Below, one piece after another: positions 15,856 through 24,453 of a stretch of DNA of 64,000 nucleotides. The notes under the pieces are model-generated. The model worked only from the letters and a program-made list of their open reading frames with translations. It was not told the origin of the DNA and ran no database searches. The stretch spans positions 129,998 through 193,997 of the forward strand of contig NZ_FOHE01000005.1 in assembly GCF_900111445.1 (NCBI RefSeq), given 5' to 3'. The position numbers and the translations under genes were made by a program. Each line of letters starts with the position of its first letter. Position 1 is the stretch's first letter. This DNA comes from Oceanobacillus limi. Lineage in GTDB: Bacteria; Bacillota; Bacilli; Bacillales; Amphibacillaceae.

Positions 15856-16567
15856 CGTAAAAGACTATCATGATATGAGTGAAAAGGCGAGTTCCCTACT
15901 ATTAGATGTGATTGAGAACAATGAACATCCAGTACTAGGACTTGCAACAGGTTCTACACCAGAGGGTTTATATGAGCAATTAATCGCTAAAAACAAGGAG
16001 AAGGTAGTTTCTTTTCAAAATACGACAACATTCAATTTGGATGAGTATGTAGGGCTTGATGCAAATGATTCCAACAGTTACCGTTATTTCATGAATGAGA
16101 AGTTATTTAATCATATTGATATACCGTTAGAAAACACTCATGTTCCAAATGGTGTGGCGGAAAATTCGGAAGTTGAATGTAAGGAATATGAACAAGCTAT
16201 TCAAAATGCTGATCGGGTTGATGTTCAGGTACTTGGTCTTGGGTTAAATGGACATATCGGTTTTAATGAACCAGGGACTTCGTTTAGCAGTCGAACCCAT
16301 GTGGTTGAATTAGATGAGTCTACGAGAAAGGCAAATGCCCGCTTTTTTGAATCGCTAGAAGAAGTGCCAACACAGGCGATTACCATGGGGATTGATACGA
16401 TCATGGAAAGTAAAGAAATCGTATTGCTCGTTTCAGGAGAGAATAAAGCAGAAGCTCTCAAACAGTTGGTTCACGGTGAAATAACCGAAGACTTCCCTGC
16501 CTCCATTCTCCAAAAGCATAAGAACGTAACAATTATTGCTGACAAAGCAGCAAGCACTAAATTATAG
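15842..16567 (+). CDS. nagB: glucosamine-6-phosphate deaminase
   Basis: 241 residues. It converts glucosamine-6-P to fructose-6-P and ammonia. The family motifs are GLATGSTPEGLY (phosphate site), NLDEYVGL (catalytic aspartate region) and GLGLNGHIGFNEPG (catalytic histidine region). The ATG at 15842 follows GAGGAGG inside the end of nagA, giving translational coupling. It completes GlcNAc-6-P use with nagA. No nagR regulator gene is nearby. The stop codon touches the long palindrome that follows. Confidence 0.95.
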   Translation: MRIINVKDYHDMSEKASSLLLDVIENNEHPVLGLATGSTPEGLYEQLIAKNKEKVVSFQNTTTFNLDEYVGLDANDSNSYRYFMNEKLFNHIDIPLENTHVPNGVAENSEVECKEYEQAIQNADRVDVQVLGLGLNGHIGFNEPGTSFSSRTHVVELDESTRKANARFFESLEEVPTQAITMGIDTIMESKEIVLLVSGENKAEALKQLVHGEITEDFPASILQKHKNVTIIADKAASTKL

Positions 16568-16608
16568 GTGCCAGGCACTTGCCGACTATTCGGCAAGTGC
16601 CTGGCACC
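16567..16608. terminator. long palindrome between nagB and yvyE (GGTGCCAGGCACTT family)
   Basis: A 19-bp perfect stem with a CTAT loop. It shares the outer 15 bases with the palindrome at 2403-2444, while the tip has changed in both arms together (TTGTCGAA versus TTGCCGA), so pairing is kept. It lies between convergent genes and is probably a bidirectional terminator. Confidence 0.7.
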
Positions 16609-16615
16609 CATTTGT

Positions 16616-17257
16616 TTATTGTTTATTCACGTCGATTTCAATATATTTGACGTCGGTTTCTTGTATTTGTGCTTGGTCGTTCGTTAGGTCTACAATCCAC
16701 TCTTTAAATGTTTCTTCTTCACCGTTTTTGGCGTAAACAATAATCTCTACATTTTCTAAATAGTTAATGGCATCTACTATATACTCTGAATTTCGAAGTA
16801 CATTTTCTAACTTCCCTAAGAGTGTGTAGTCTACCGTAATCGAATGCCCTTGCATAAGTTGTCTTTTCACAATACCTGTAGTAGCGATTGCTTGGGAAGT
16901 AGTACTACCGTATGCACGGATTAAGCCACCACCCCCAAGTTTAATTCCTCCGAAGTAACGGGTTACGACAACAGCGGTATCTTTAAGATTTTGTTTCTTT
17001 AAAACTTCTAACATTGGAACACCTGCAGTTCCACTAGGCTCACCATCATCGTTTGCTTTTTGAATATGATCATGTTCACCAATAATATACGCAGAGCAAT
17101 TATGGGTTGCATCATGATGCTTCTTTTTAATCTCTTGAATAAATGCCTGTGCGGCTTCTTCAGTTTCCACTCGACGGACATATCCGATAAAACGGGACTT
17201 TTGAACTATAATCTCGTCAGATCCTTGTTCTTTTACAGTGAAATAACTTGGTAACAC
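16616..17257 (-). CDS. yvyE: YigZ/IMPACT-family protein YvyE
   Basis: 213 residues. The N-terminal IMPACT domain has KSRFIGYV, HNCSAYIIG, NDDGEPSGTAG and VVTRYFGGIKLGGGGLIRAYG, followed by a small C-terminal DUF1949-type domain. The family is conserved and linked to translation or stress, without a firm biochemical role. The GTG start follows AGGGGGAT. It is divergent from degS, the B. subtilis arrangement. Confidence 0.9.
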   Translation of the reverse strand: MLPSYFTVKEQGSDEIIVQKSRFIGYVRRVETEEAAQAFIQEIKKKHHDATHNCSAYIIGEHDHIQKANDDGEPSGTAGVPMLEVLKKQNLKDTAVVVTRYFGGIKLGGGGLIRAYGSTTSQAIATTGIVKRQLMQGHSITVDYTLLGKLENVLRNSEYIVDAINYLENVEIIVYAKNGEEETFKEWIVDLTNDQAQIQETDVKYIEIDVNKQ

Positions 17258-17434
17258 ACAGAAATCCCCCTTTTTATAGTAATAATAGTATATAATAAGG
17301 CTCGTTCATGATAAAATAATTATCATAAAGGTTTGAAAAAAATGATTATTGCATGTAAACAAAATGAGCGAATAGACCCCTATAAAAATGTACCAGAGAT
17401 ACGTATAATTATATCATAGGTTGGTGGATAAATT

Positions 17435-18574
17435 ATGACTGTTAAAACTGAGGAGAAAACATTGGAAATTATACTCGATGAAATGGTTAATGTAGTTGAG
17501 AACAGCAAAGATGAAATTTTCCATATCAGTGAAGAAGCACGGTCTGAATATGAACAATTATCTCGCGAATTAGAGGAAACAAAGACAAAAGTCATTGATT
17601 ATATTGAAGATGGAGATCAGCTGGAACAAAATGTAAGCTATTCTAGGAAGCGCCTATCCGAAGTGAGCAAACATTTCGACCGATATGGTGAAGATGAAAT
17701 TCGTGAGGTATATGAAAGTACCCACGCCTTACAAACCCAGCTAGCTGTTATGAGACAGGAAGAAGAAATTCTTCGTCAAAAGCGTGACGAGTTAGAGAGA
17801 AGACTATTAAATCTAGACCAAACGATCAAACGAGCTGAAGGGCTAGCAAGTAAAATAACGGTTATCCTTACATATTTAACGGATGATTTTAAACAAGTCA
17901 ATGATATGCTAGAAGAAGCCAAGGAAAAACAAGAATTTGGTTTGAAAATTATTGAGGCACAAGAGGAAGAACGTAAGAAAATCTCAAGAGAAATTCATGA
18001 TGGACCCGCACAAATGCTTGCCAATATCTTACTGCGTTCCGAATTGGTAGATCGAATCTTTCGAGAAGGAAGCTCTGACGACGCACTTAATGAAATCAAA
18101 AGTGTGCGTAAGATGGTTCGGACTTCATTATATGAAGTAAGAAGAATTATTTACGATTTACGGCCAATGGCACTTGATGATTTAGGTTTAATCCCAACTA
18201 TAAAAAAGTACATTGCCACCACAGCTGAGTATAATAATGTTAAGATAGAGTTTACATCCATTGGCAAGGATGAAAGACTAAATCAAAAGTATGAAATTGC
18301 GCTATTTAGGCTAGCACAGGAGTCTATTCAAAATGCGATTAAACATGCTGACGCTACTGTCATCAATGTCAAGCTGGAGATTTATAAGCAATATGTGACA
18401 TTAGTTATAACGGATGATGGAAAAGGATTTGATCCGAGCGAAAAAAAGGATAAATCGTTTGGAATCATCGGAATGCGAGAACGTGTGGAAATGTTTAATG
18501 GAGTAATGAAACTTAAATCATCACCTGGAAACGGCACAAAGATCATTATGCAAGTTCCATATGAAGCATACTAA
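17435..18574 (+). CDS. degS: two-component sensor histidine kinase DegS
   Basis: 379 residues, soluble, as in B. subtilis DegS. A long N-terminal coiled-coil sensor region (about 1-165) precedes the HisKA_3 domain with the phosphorylated H188 in SREIHDGPAQ. The HATPase domain has ESIQNAIKHA and DDGKGFDP. It phosphorylates DegU and so controls exoenzymes, motility and competence. There is no membrane segment. degU follows after 96 bases. The flagellar and competence genes downstream are classic DegU-linked functions. Confidence 0.96.
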   Translation: MTVKTEEKTLEIILDEMVNVVENSKDEIFHISEEARSEYEQLSRELEETKTKVIDYIEDGDQLEQNVSYSRKRLSEVSKHFDRYGEDEIREVYESTHALQTQLAVMRQEEEILRQKRDELERRLLNLDQTIKRAEGLASKITVILTYLTDDFKQVNDMLEEAKEKQEFGLKIIEAQEEERKKISREIHDGPAQMLANILLRSELVDRIFREGSSDDALNEIKSVRKMVRTSLYEVRRIIYDLRPMALDDLGLIPTIKKYIATTAEYNNVKIEFTSIGKDERLNQKYEIALFRLAQESIQNAIKHADATVINVKLEIYKQYVTLVITDDGKGFDPSEKKDKSFGIIGMRERVEMFNGVMKLKSSPGNGTKIIMQVPYEAY

Positions 18575-18670
18575 ACAGAAGTGATTTTACGATATAGAAT
18601 AGAAGATTGATAAATCTATCATAAATTATGGAATAGGGAAAATAGATAAAAACGTAGGAGGAGCAAAAGG

Positions 18671-19363
18671 ATGAATAGCGACAAACAAATAAATATAGTA
18701 TTAATCGATGATCATAAGTTGTTTCGTGAGGGAGTAAGACGAATTTTAGATTTTGAACCTTCTTTTAACGTAGTAGCAGAAGGTGACGACGGAGCAATGG
18801 CTACCAAACTAGTTAAAGAGCATAATCCTGATGTTGTATTAATGGATATAAACATGCCGAACATGAATGGTGTCCAAGCTACTGCCGATTTAATTAGACT
18901 TTTCCCTACAACAAATGTCATTATTTTATCCATCCATGATGATGAAAGTTATGTGACTCATGCGTTAAAAACCGGTGCACAAGGTTATCTATTAAAAGAG
19001 ATGGATTCGAATGCGTTGATAGATGCAATAAAAGTTGTAAGTGAAGGTGGATCGTATCTGCATCCAAAAGTGACCCATAATTTGGTCCAAGAGTACCGTC
19101 GCTTATCCAAGGAAAGTGCTAGTAGAAGTACAGATAATGCTATTGAGTATCACCGTCCACTGCACATTTTGACAAAACGTGAATGTGAAGTACTACAGCT
19201 TTTGGCTGATGGAAAGAGTAATCGTTCGGTGGCGGAAACGTTATTCATTAGTGAAAAAACAGTTAAAAACCATGTGAGTAACATTCTGCAAAAAATGAAT
19301 GTTAATGACAGAACTCAAGCCGTTGTAACAGCAATCCGTAAAGGTTGGGTAGAGGTTGTATAA
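18671..19363 (+). CDS. degU: response regulator DegU
   Basis: 230 residues. A receiver domain has its phosphoacceptor at D59 in VVLMDINMP, and a LuxR/NarL-type HTH at the C-terminus ([25 protein letters not shown]...[10 protein letters not shown]). The partner of DegS. It starts after GTAGGAGGAGC, a strong ribosome binding site. DegU also feeds into matrix and motility control in B. subtilis, which connects it functionally to the tasA island and the flagellar block here. Confidence 0.96.
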   Translation: MNSDKQINIVLIDDHKLFREGVRRILDFEPSFNVVAEGDDGAMATKLVKEHNPDVVLMDINMPNMNGVQATADLIRLFPTTNVIILSIHDDESYVTHALKTGAQGYLLKEMDSNALIDAIKVVSEGGSYLHPKVTHNLVQEYRRLSKESASRSTDNAIEYHRPLHILTKRECEVLQLLADGKSNRSVAETLFISEKTVKNHVSNILQKMNVNDRTQAVVTAIRKGWVEVV

Positions 19364-19382
19364 ATAGATTGTGCAATCAATC

Positions 19383-19419
19383 AAGCTCTGGTAACGTAAA
19401 TCGTGCCAGAGCTTTTTTA
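19383..19419 (+). terminator. terminator after degU
   Basis: AAGCTCTGG pairs with CCAGAGCTT and is followed by a T run. Confidence 0.88.
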
Positions 19420-19504
19420 AGTTGAACGTGGTGGGAGTATAGATTGTGGAGAGGATAACTAGGTGATTACGATGGATCTATAGGGGAAAATGTCGGTAAA
19501 TTCG

Positions 19505-19995
19505 AGGTAAGGGTGATATTTCGGGGATGAGCGTTGATAATTTGGGATGAAGGTTGATAAGTCGGGGATGAACGTTGATAACTTGGTGTGAAGGTTGATA
19601 TATCAAAATAAACGTCGATAAGCCCAGCCCAATGGTTGATATCCCAAAATAAACGTCGATAACCTCAGACAAATGGTTGATATCCCAAAATAAACGTCGA
19701 TAACCCCAGACCAAAGGTTGATATTCCCAAATAAACGTCGATAAGCCCAGACCAAAGGTTGATATTCCCAAATAAACGTCGATAAGCCCAGACAAATGGT
19801 TGATATCCCAAAATAAACGTTGATAAGCCCAGACAAATGGTTGATATCCCAGAATAAACGTTGATAAGTCCGGTTCAAAGGTTGATATATCAAAATAAAC
19901 GTCGATAAGCCCAGACCAAAGGTTGATATTCCCAAATAAAAGTTGATTCCCCCACTTAAAAGTTGATCTCCCCACCTGAAAGTTGATAAACCCCA
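19505..19995. repeat. 41-bp tandem repeat array with GTYGATA half-units
   Basis: The AACGTCGATA/AACGTTGATA landmark recurs at 19611, 19652, 19693, 19734, 19775, 19816, 19857 and 19898, always exactly 41 bases apart. Each unit has two half-units of about 20-21 bp, each headed by GTYGATA. Units differ at a few positions (GCCCAGACCAAAGG, CCTCAGACAAATGG). Outer copies decay towards both edges. The minus strand stays open because 41-mers cycle through frames with no stop, but the translation is only repeat. It fills the degU-degV gap. Confidence 0.9.
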
Positions 19996-20109
19996 ATGAT
20001 CTATCCGTATTTTTCTGCATTACGAATGCATTTTTTCTAGTATTCATGTAAAATATAAGGCAAATGCCTAAGATAAAGTATAATTTACAAGTGGAGAGGA
20101 AGGGAATAA

Positions 20110-20949
20110 ATGAAAGTTGCTGTAATGACTGACAGCACTGCTTATATCCCAAAAGAGATTCGGGATGAACATGATATACATATGGTCCCACTTAGTGTTG
20201 TTTTTGGTAATGAAACCTACCAGGAGGAAGTTGACATCACGACTGGAGAATTTTATCAGAAAATAAAAGAGGTCAAAGAGTTACCAACAACGTCCCAACC
20301 ATCTATCGGGTATGTAACCGAGAAATTGGAAGAGTTAGCAAAAGACTATGACGCAGTTATTTCGATCCATCTCTCAAGTGGAATTAGTGGAACATATCAA
20401 GCAGTTCTAAGTGCTGGTGAAATGGTTGATGGAATTAAAATGTATGCATTTGATTCCGAAATTAGTTGTATGGTTCAAGGTTTTTATGTATTGGAAGCAG
20501 CAGAAATGGCAAAGGAGAATAAAACCCCAGAGCAAATTATTGAGCGTCTTGATGAAATGAAGCAGAGTGTCAAAGCGTATTTTATGGTTGACGATCTGAC
20601 AAATTTACATCGTGGCGGAAGATTAAATGGAGCCCAAGCATTAGTTGGAAGCCTGTTACAGGTTAAACCAGTACTACATTTTGAAGATAAAGTAATTGTT
20701 CCATTTGAAAAAATACGCACAAGGAAGAAAGCTTTAAATCGTATTATTGGAATTCTAGAAGAAGAGGCACAACAAAACGATCTCCGAGTCGTATTTATTC
20801 ATGCAAATGATGAACAAGCTGCAACCGAATTAAAAGACAATTTCATAGAAAAATTCCCATCCTCGGAAGCATCTATTAGCTATTTTGGACCTGTTATTGG
20901 TACCCATTTAGGTGAAGGTGCAATTGGTGTAGGTTGGTATCGTAAATAG
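20110..20949 (+). CDS. degV: DegV-family fatty-acid-binding protein
   Basis: 279 residues. The DegV fold is recognised by TDSTAYIPKE, TTSQPS, HLSSGISGTYQ and GSLLQVKPVL. DegV/FakB proteins bind a fatty acid and present it to the FakA kinase. No fakA is in the window. Position after degU matches B. subtilis. AGGAAGGGA precedes the ATG. A hairpin without a T run follows (GACTACCAG/CTGGTAGTC, 20969-20998). Confidence 0.9.
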   Translation: MKVAVMTDSTAYIPKEIRDEHDIHMVPLSVVFGNETYQEEVDITTGEFYQKIKEVKELPTTSQPSIGYVTEKLEELAKDYDAVISIHLSSGISGTYQAVLSAGEMVDGIKMYAFDSEISCMVQGFYVLEAAEMAKENKTPEQIIERLDEMKQSVKAYFMVDDLTNLHRGGRLNGAQALVGSLLQVKPVLHFEDKVIVPFEKIRTRKKALNRIIGILEEEAQQNDLRVVFIHANDEQAATELKDNFIEKFPSSEASISYFGPVIGTHLGEGAIGVGWYRK

Positions 20950-20968
20950 AACTCATATTATTATATTT

Positions 20969-20998
20969 GACTACCAGGTGCCTATTGCTCTGGTAGTC
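20969..20998 (+). terminator. hairpin between degV and comFA
   Basis: GACTACCAG pairs with CTGGTAGTC around 12 bases. No T tract follows, so it may be a weak terminator or an mRNA-stabilising hairpin. Confidence 0.45.
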
Positions 20999-21024
20999 CA
21001 TCCTCAATAAGAAAGGAAGATAAC

Positions 21025-22434
21025 ATGACAACTCCTTCCACAAATCAACAACATCCACTTACTCAACAAGATTTAGCCCTTCGCTATACAGGTAAACTCC
21101 TTCTCCGCAGTGAAATTGACCTTGATGACGACAACTTTCAACGATCTAACTTTTCTCCAATCCCATCCATTATCCGCCGAAATTTTCTCTTCATTTGCCA
21201 ACGATGTGGAAATCAAAAACGCTCGCTATTTGCTAAGATCCCATGTCAATCCTGTCATCAGACGCATTTATATTGCAGGAATTGTATTGAAATGGGGAGA
21301 GTTATGGAATGTACCCCGTTATATTTTTGGTCCGGAGAGAGTCCAAATTGGCCTCAACATCAAAGACCTTGCTCATGGACCGGGACCTTAACAGAAGTAC
21401 AACAGCATGCATCTTACAAAATAGTACAAGCGGTTTTAACCGCGCAACCAGAGCTACTTGTATGGGCTGTTTGTGGAGCTGGGAAAACAGAGATGCTCTT
21501 TGCAGGAATTACAAAAGCGCTCCAACTTGGGAAAAGAATTTGTATTGCAACGCCGAGAGCAGACGTAGTGAGAGAGTTGCTACCTAGAATGAAGCAGGCT
21601 TTTTCCGATATAACGATACAAGGGTTATATGGCGGCGCTGAGAACAAGGATGGGACCGCACAACTATTGATTGCGACAACCCATCAGCTGCTTCGTTTTC
21701 AAGAAGCGTTTGATGTACTAATTATTGATGAAATAGATGCTTTCCCATTTCACAACGACCCTTCCTTACTATTCGCTTCCAAACGAGCGAGAAAAAAACT
21801 CCATACAACGATATACCTAACTGCCACTCCACGACAAGAACATCGTGTGCAAATTGACCGAAATAAGCTCCCACATGTATTTGTCCCTACACGTTATCAT
21901 GGTCACCCACTCCCGATTCCAACATTATCTATGTGCTTTTCACTTAGAAAGGATTTAAAAAAGAAAAATCCACCAGCTCGATTTGTGAGATGGATATCCA
22001 AAAGAGGAAACCCTGCTCGTCAAATGCTAATTTTTGTCCCCACTATTGGTTTAGCAGAAGAAATGACACCAATAATTGCCAATTTGCTCCTATCTTTTGG
22101 TATTGTTACCCAGCAATCAGAGGTTACTTCTGTTCATTCCGAGGATCCCAATCGTGAAGCGAAAATCAAGTCTTTTCGAAAGAAGCATTTGCGTGTTTTA
22201 CTTACAACTACCATTCTTGAACGTGGGGTAACATTTCCTTCGGTTGATGTTGCTGTGCTAGATGCTGGACATACGGTTTTTGATGAGGCTGCATTAGTCC
22301 AAATTGCTGGTAGAGCAGGAAGAAGTTCCGATGATCCAACCGGGGAAGTTATCTTTTTTCATGATGGTAAAACAGATGCGATCGTACATGCGATACGGTC
22401 CATTAAACAAATGAATAGCCGGGGAGGGTTTTAG
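21025..22434 (+). CDS. comFA: competence DNA-uptake helicase ComFA
   Basis: 469 residues. A zinc-finger region (C58, C61, C74, C77, C84, C87) is followed by a superfamily 2 helicase core with Walker A at 148-155 (AVCGAGKT), DEID in LIIDEIDAF, TATPR and QIAGRAGR. ComFA is the cytoplasmic ATPase that helps pull single-stranded DNA in during transformation. It lies 4 bases before comFC. Other comF genes are in the usual order, without comFB. Late competence control by ComK would be expected. Confidence 0.95.
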   Translation: MTTPSTNQQHPLTQQDLALRYTGKLLLRSEIDLDDDNFQRSNFSPIPSIIRRNFLFICQRCGNQKRSLFAKIPCQSCHQTHLYCRNCIEMGRVMECTPLYFWSGESPNWPQHQRPCSWTGTLTEVQQHASYKIVQAVLTAQPELLVWAVCGAGKTEMLFAGITKALQLGKRICIATPRADVVRELLPRMKQAFSDITIQGLYGGAENKDGTAQLLIATTHQLLRFQEAFDVLIIDEIDAFPFHNDPSLLFASKRARKKLHTTIYLTATPRQEHRVQIDRNKLPHVFVPTRYHGHPLPIPTLSMCFSLRKDLKKKNPPARFVRWISKRGNPARQMLIFVPTIGLAEEMTPIIANLLLSFGIVTQQSEVTSVHSEDPNREAKIKSFRKKHLRVLLTTTILERGVTFPSVDVAVLDAGHTVFDEAALVQIAGRAGRSSDDPTGEVIFFHDGKTDAIVHAIRSIKQMNSRGGF

Positions 22435-22437
22435 AAA

Positions 22438-23115
22438 TTGAACTGCATTTGGTGTCACGATGTTATAATGGTAGAAACATCATGGATAAACGTATTCCTT
22501 CCACCAAAACCAAACCGATTATGTCAAGCCTGTGAAGCTGAGCTTCATACATTACATGGACAGCGATGTTCGCATTGTAGTAGAATCACAGTAGATTCTG
22601 TTTGTTCAGATTGTACATGGTGGAAGCAATTTATGAATGGAAATGATGTGTTAGACAAGAATTATTCCGTTTTTGCTTATAATGATCGGATGCAAGAAAT
22701 GATTACAAAATGGAAATATCGAGGGGATTACCAGATAGGTTATGTTTTTCAAACGACCTTTCAAGATTGTTTTCCTAAGATTATCCAAACCAAACAACAA
22801 ATTGTTGTTCCAATTCCACTGAGCCCAGAGCGGTTATATGAAAGAAGCTTTAATCAAGCAGAGATGCTGGCACAGTTCTTGCCTATCAAAAGCGTAAATG
22901 CATTGTCCCGTATTCATGGTGAAAAACAGTCTAAGAAAACAAGACAAGAACGAATTTCATCAATAAATCCATTTAAACTGGAAGAACCTATTAACAAACC
23001 GGTTATTCTTGTCGATGATATATATACAACAGGCGCAACATTACGCCACGCAGCAGCTTTGTTAAAAGAACATGGTTGCCCAATGGTGTATTCCTATACA
23101 TTAATTAGAGGTTAA
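22438..23115 (+). CDS. comFC: competence phosphoribosyltransferase-like protein ComFC
   Basis: 225 residues. An N-terminal zinc-ribbon part with several CxxC pairs (CIWC, CQAC, CSHC, CSDC) is followed by a PRTase-type domain with the PRPP-loop VILVDDIYTTGATL. Required for transformation together with ComFA; the exact reaction is unsettled. It starts at TTG just after comFA, whose end carries the GGGGAGGG ribosome binding site. Confidence 0.93.
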   Translation: MNCIWCHDVIMVETSWINVFLPPKPNRLCQACEAELHTLHGQRCSHCSRITVDSVCSDCTWWKQFMNGNDVLDKNYSVFAYNDRMQEMITKWKYRGDYQIGYVFQTTFQDCFPKIIQTKQQIVVPIPLSPERLYERSFNQAEMLAQFLPIKSVNALSRIHGEKQSKKTRQERISSINPFKLEEPINKPVILVDDIYTTGATLRHAAALLKEHGCPMVYSYTLIRG

Positions 23116-23145
23116 AAAGAATATTATAAATTAAGGGGAATTGAA

Positions 23146-23565
23146 ATGGCTGAGTTAGCAAATTGTACTCGCTGTGATAAAGTTTTTGTGAAAACGATAC
23201 GAGATATTTGTCAGGAATGTTATAAACAAGAGGAAAAAGATTTTCAAACGGTCTATCGGTTTTTAAAAAAGCAAGTCAACAGAGAAGCAACACTAATGGA
23301 AGTAGTTGAAGCTACAGGTGTAGAAGAAAAGTTAATAATAAAGTTTATCAAAGAAAGAAGATTGCATACAACACAATTTCCTAAGCTAGCATATCCATGT
23401 GAAAATTGTGGTGCGAATATAGTATCTGGGAAGCTGTGTTCGAATTGCTCACAAGGATTTCTAAGTGATCTTGAAAAATTTGAAAAAGAAGAACATGAAA
23501 AGCAGAGTAAAGTAGCAGAAAAAAGTAAGAGTATATATTATACAATAGATAAACATAAAAAATAA
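23146..23565 (+). CDS. yvyF: flagellar-region zinc protein YvyF
   Basis: 139 residues. Two zinc-binding cysteine clusters, CTRC...CQEC near the N-terminus and CENC...CSNC near residues 85-105, flank a small helical HTH-like middle (LMEVVEATGVEEKLIIKFI). It is conserved between comFC and flgM in Bacillus. Its function is not known; a regulatory role in flagellar expression has been suggested by context. AAGGGGAA precedes the ATG. Confidence 0.85.
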   Translation: MAELANCTRCDKVFVKTIRDICQECYKQEEKDFQTVYRFLKKQVNREATLMEVVEATGVEEKLIIKFIKERRLHTTQFPKLAYPCENCGANIVSGKLCSNCSQGFLSDLEKFEKEEHEKQSKVAEKSKSIYYTIDKHKK

Positions 23566-23568
23566 GCT

Positions 23569-23594
23569 TTAATATTTACCGAATGTGCCGATAT
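23569..23594 (+). promoter_or_regulatory. SigD-type flagellar promoter of flgM
   Basis: A perfect SigD -10, GCCGATAT, lies at 23587-23594. TTAA, a partial match to TAAA, is 14 bases upstream. The SigD-dependent flgM promoter occupies the same place in B. subtilis. It would give feedback of SigD on its own anti-sigma factor and drive the genes downstream. Confidence 0.7.
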
Positions 23595-23644
23595 ATAAAT
23601 ATATAGAATATAATTCGGATTAGAATTTGAAACGAGGTGATTTG

Positions 23645-23905
23645 ATGAAAATTTATGGACCTAATTCAACGAATTTTAACCCATATAAAAATCAACTTCA
23701 AAAACAATCAGCATATGAGAAAAATGTTAATCAAAAAGATCAATTAGAAATTTCTAGTGCGGCGAAACAACTTCAAGAAAGTGAAAAGGTTCACCCTAAA
23801 CGTGAAGCTTATGTACAGGAAATTAAGAACGCTGTAGAATCAGGGGAATATAAGATTGACCATGAAAAAACAGCACAAAAAATGATCGATTTTTGGTCGA
23901 AGTAA
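23645..23905 (+). CDS. flgM: anti-sigma-D factor FlgM
   Basis: 86 residues. A short, mostly unfolded N-terminus with DQLEISSAAKQLQ, then the C-terminal sigma-binding helices (REAYVQEIKNAVESGEYKID..TAQKMIDFW). It holds SigD inactive until the hook is finished. The ATG at 23645 follows CGAGGTGA; a TTG reading from 23627 would put the ribosome binding site inside the gene. It lies 18 bases before flgN. Confidence 0.9.
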   Translation: MKIYGPNSTNFNPYKNQLQKQSAYEKNVNQKDQLEISSAAKQLQESEKVHPKREAYVQEIKNAVESGEYKIDHEKTAQKMIDFWSK

Positions 23906-23923
23906 TAGAAGGAGGACATAACA

Positions 23924-24412
23924 TTGTCCGTTGAATCAATTATTCAATCGATAAAAAATCTTGTTAAAGTACATGAGAACCTGTTGAAAATCTCTGAAGA
24001 AAAAACAGAGGTAGTGAAAGCGGGATCGGTCGATAAACTACAAACTGTTTTAATTAAAGAGAGAAAGTTAGTTCAACTTTTAGATAAAGAGGAAGATTCT
24101 AGAAAGAAAAAAGTAGATGAATGGTTTTTACAAAACGGATTTCCTACTGAGGATACAACAATTTCAAAAATACTAGAATCGTTAACGAATGAAAAAGAAA
24201 AGAAGGAATTAGAGAATCATACGGTTGAGCTTACGGAGCTAATGTTAAAACTAAAACAGCAAGAACAATTGAATTTGGCGCTAATCCAACAATCAATGCA
24301 ATTTGTTCAAGTGTCATTAGATTTAATGAGTCCTTCTTTAAAAAATATGAACTATGGAAATGAAAAGGATCAGTCATCCTCGAATCGCTCTATGTTTGAT
24401 TCGAGAGCTTAG
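23924..24412 (+). CDS. flgN: flagellar chaperone FlgN
   Basis: 162 residues, nearly all helical and charged, of the FlgN type. It is the export chaperone for the hook-filament junction proteins FlgK and FlgL, which are encoded directly after it. The start is TTG behind AGGAGGA. The C-terminal 20 residues are serine/asparagine-rich. Confidence 0.88.
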   Translation: MSVESIIQSIKNLVKVHENLLKISEEKTEVVKAGSVDKLQTVLIKERKLVQLLDKEEDSRKKKVDEWFLQNGFPTEDTTISKILESLTNEKEKKELENHTVELTELMLKLKQQEQLNLALIQQSMQFVQVSLDLMSPSLKNMNYGNEKDQSSSNRSMFDSRA

Positions 24413-24453
24413 ACTCCTAAAATCGGATAAGTTTTAAGAAAAGGAGTATTTAC

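Noticed and set aside
19505-19995. CRISPR array candidate.
   Set aside because: The 41-bp units abut one another, with variation spread over the whole unit and no unique spacers; no cas genes are near.
19478-20191. Long minus-strand frame of 237 codons (and a second one of 110 codons) over the degU-degV gap.
   Set aside because: The frame is only a read-through of the 41-bp tandem repeat, runs into degV on the other strand, and has no ribosome binding site or recognisable domain.
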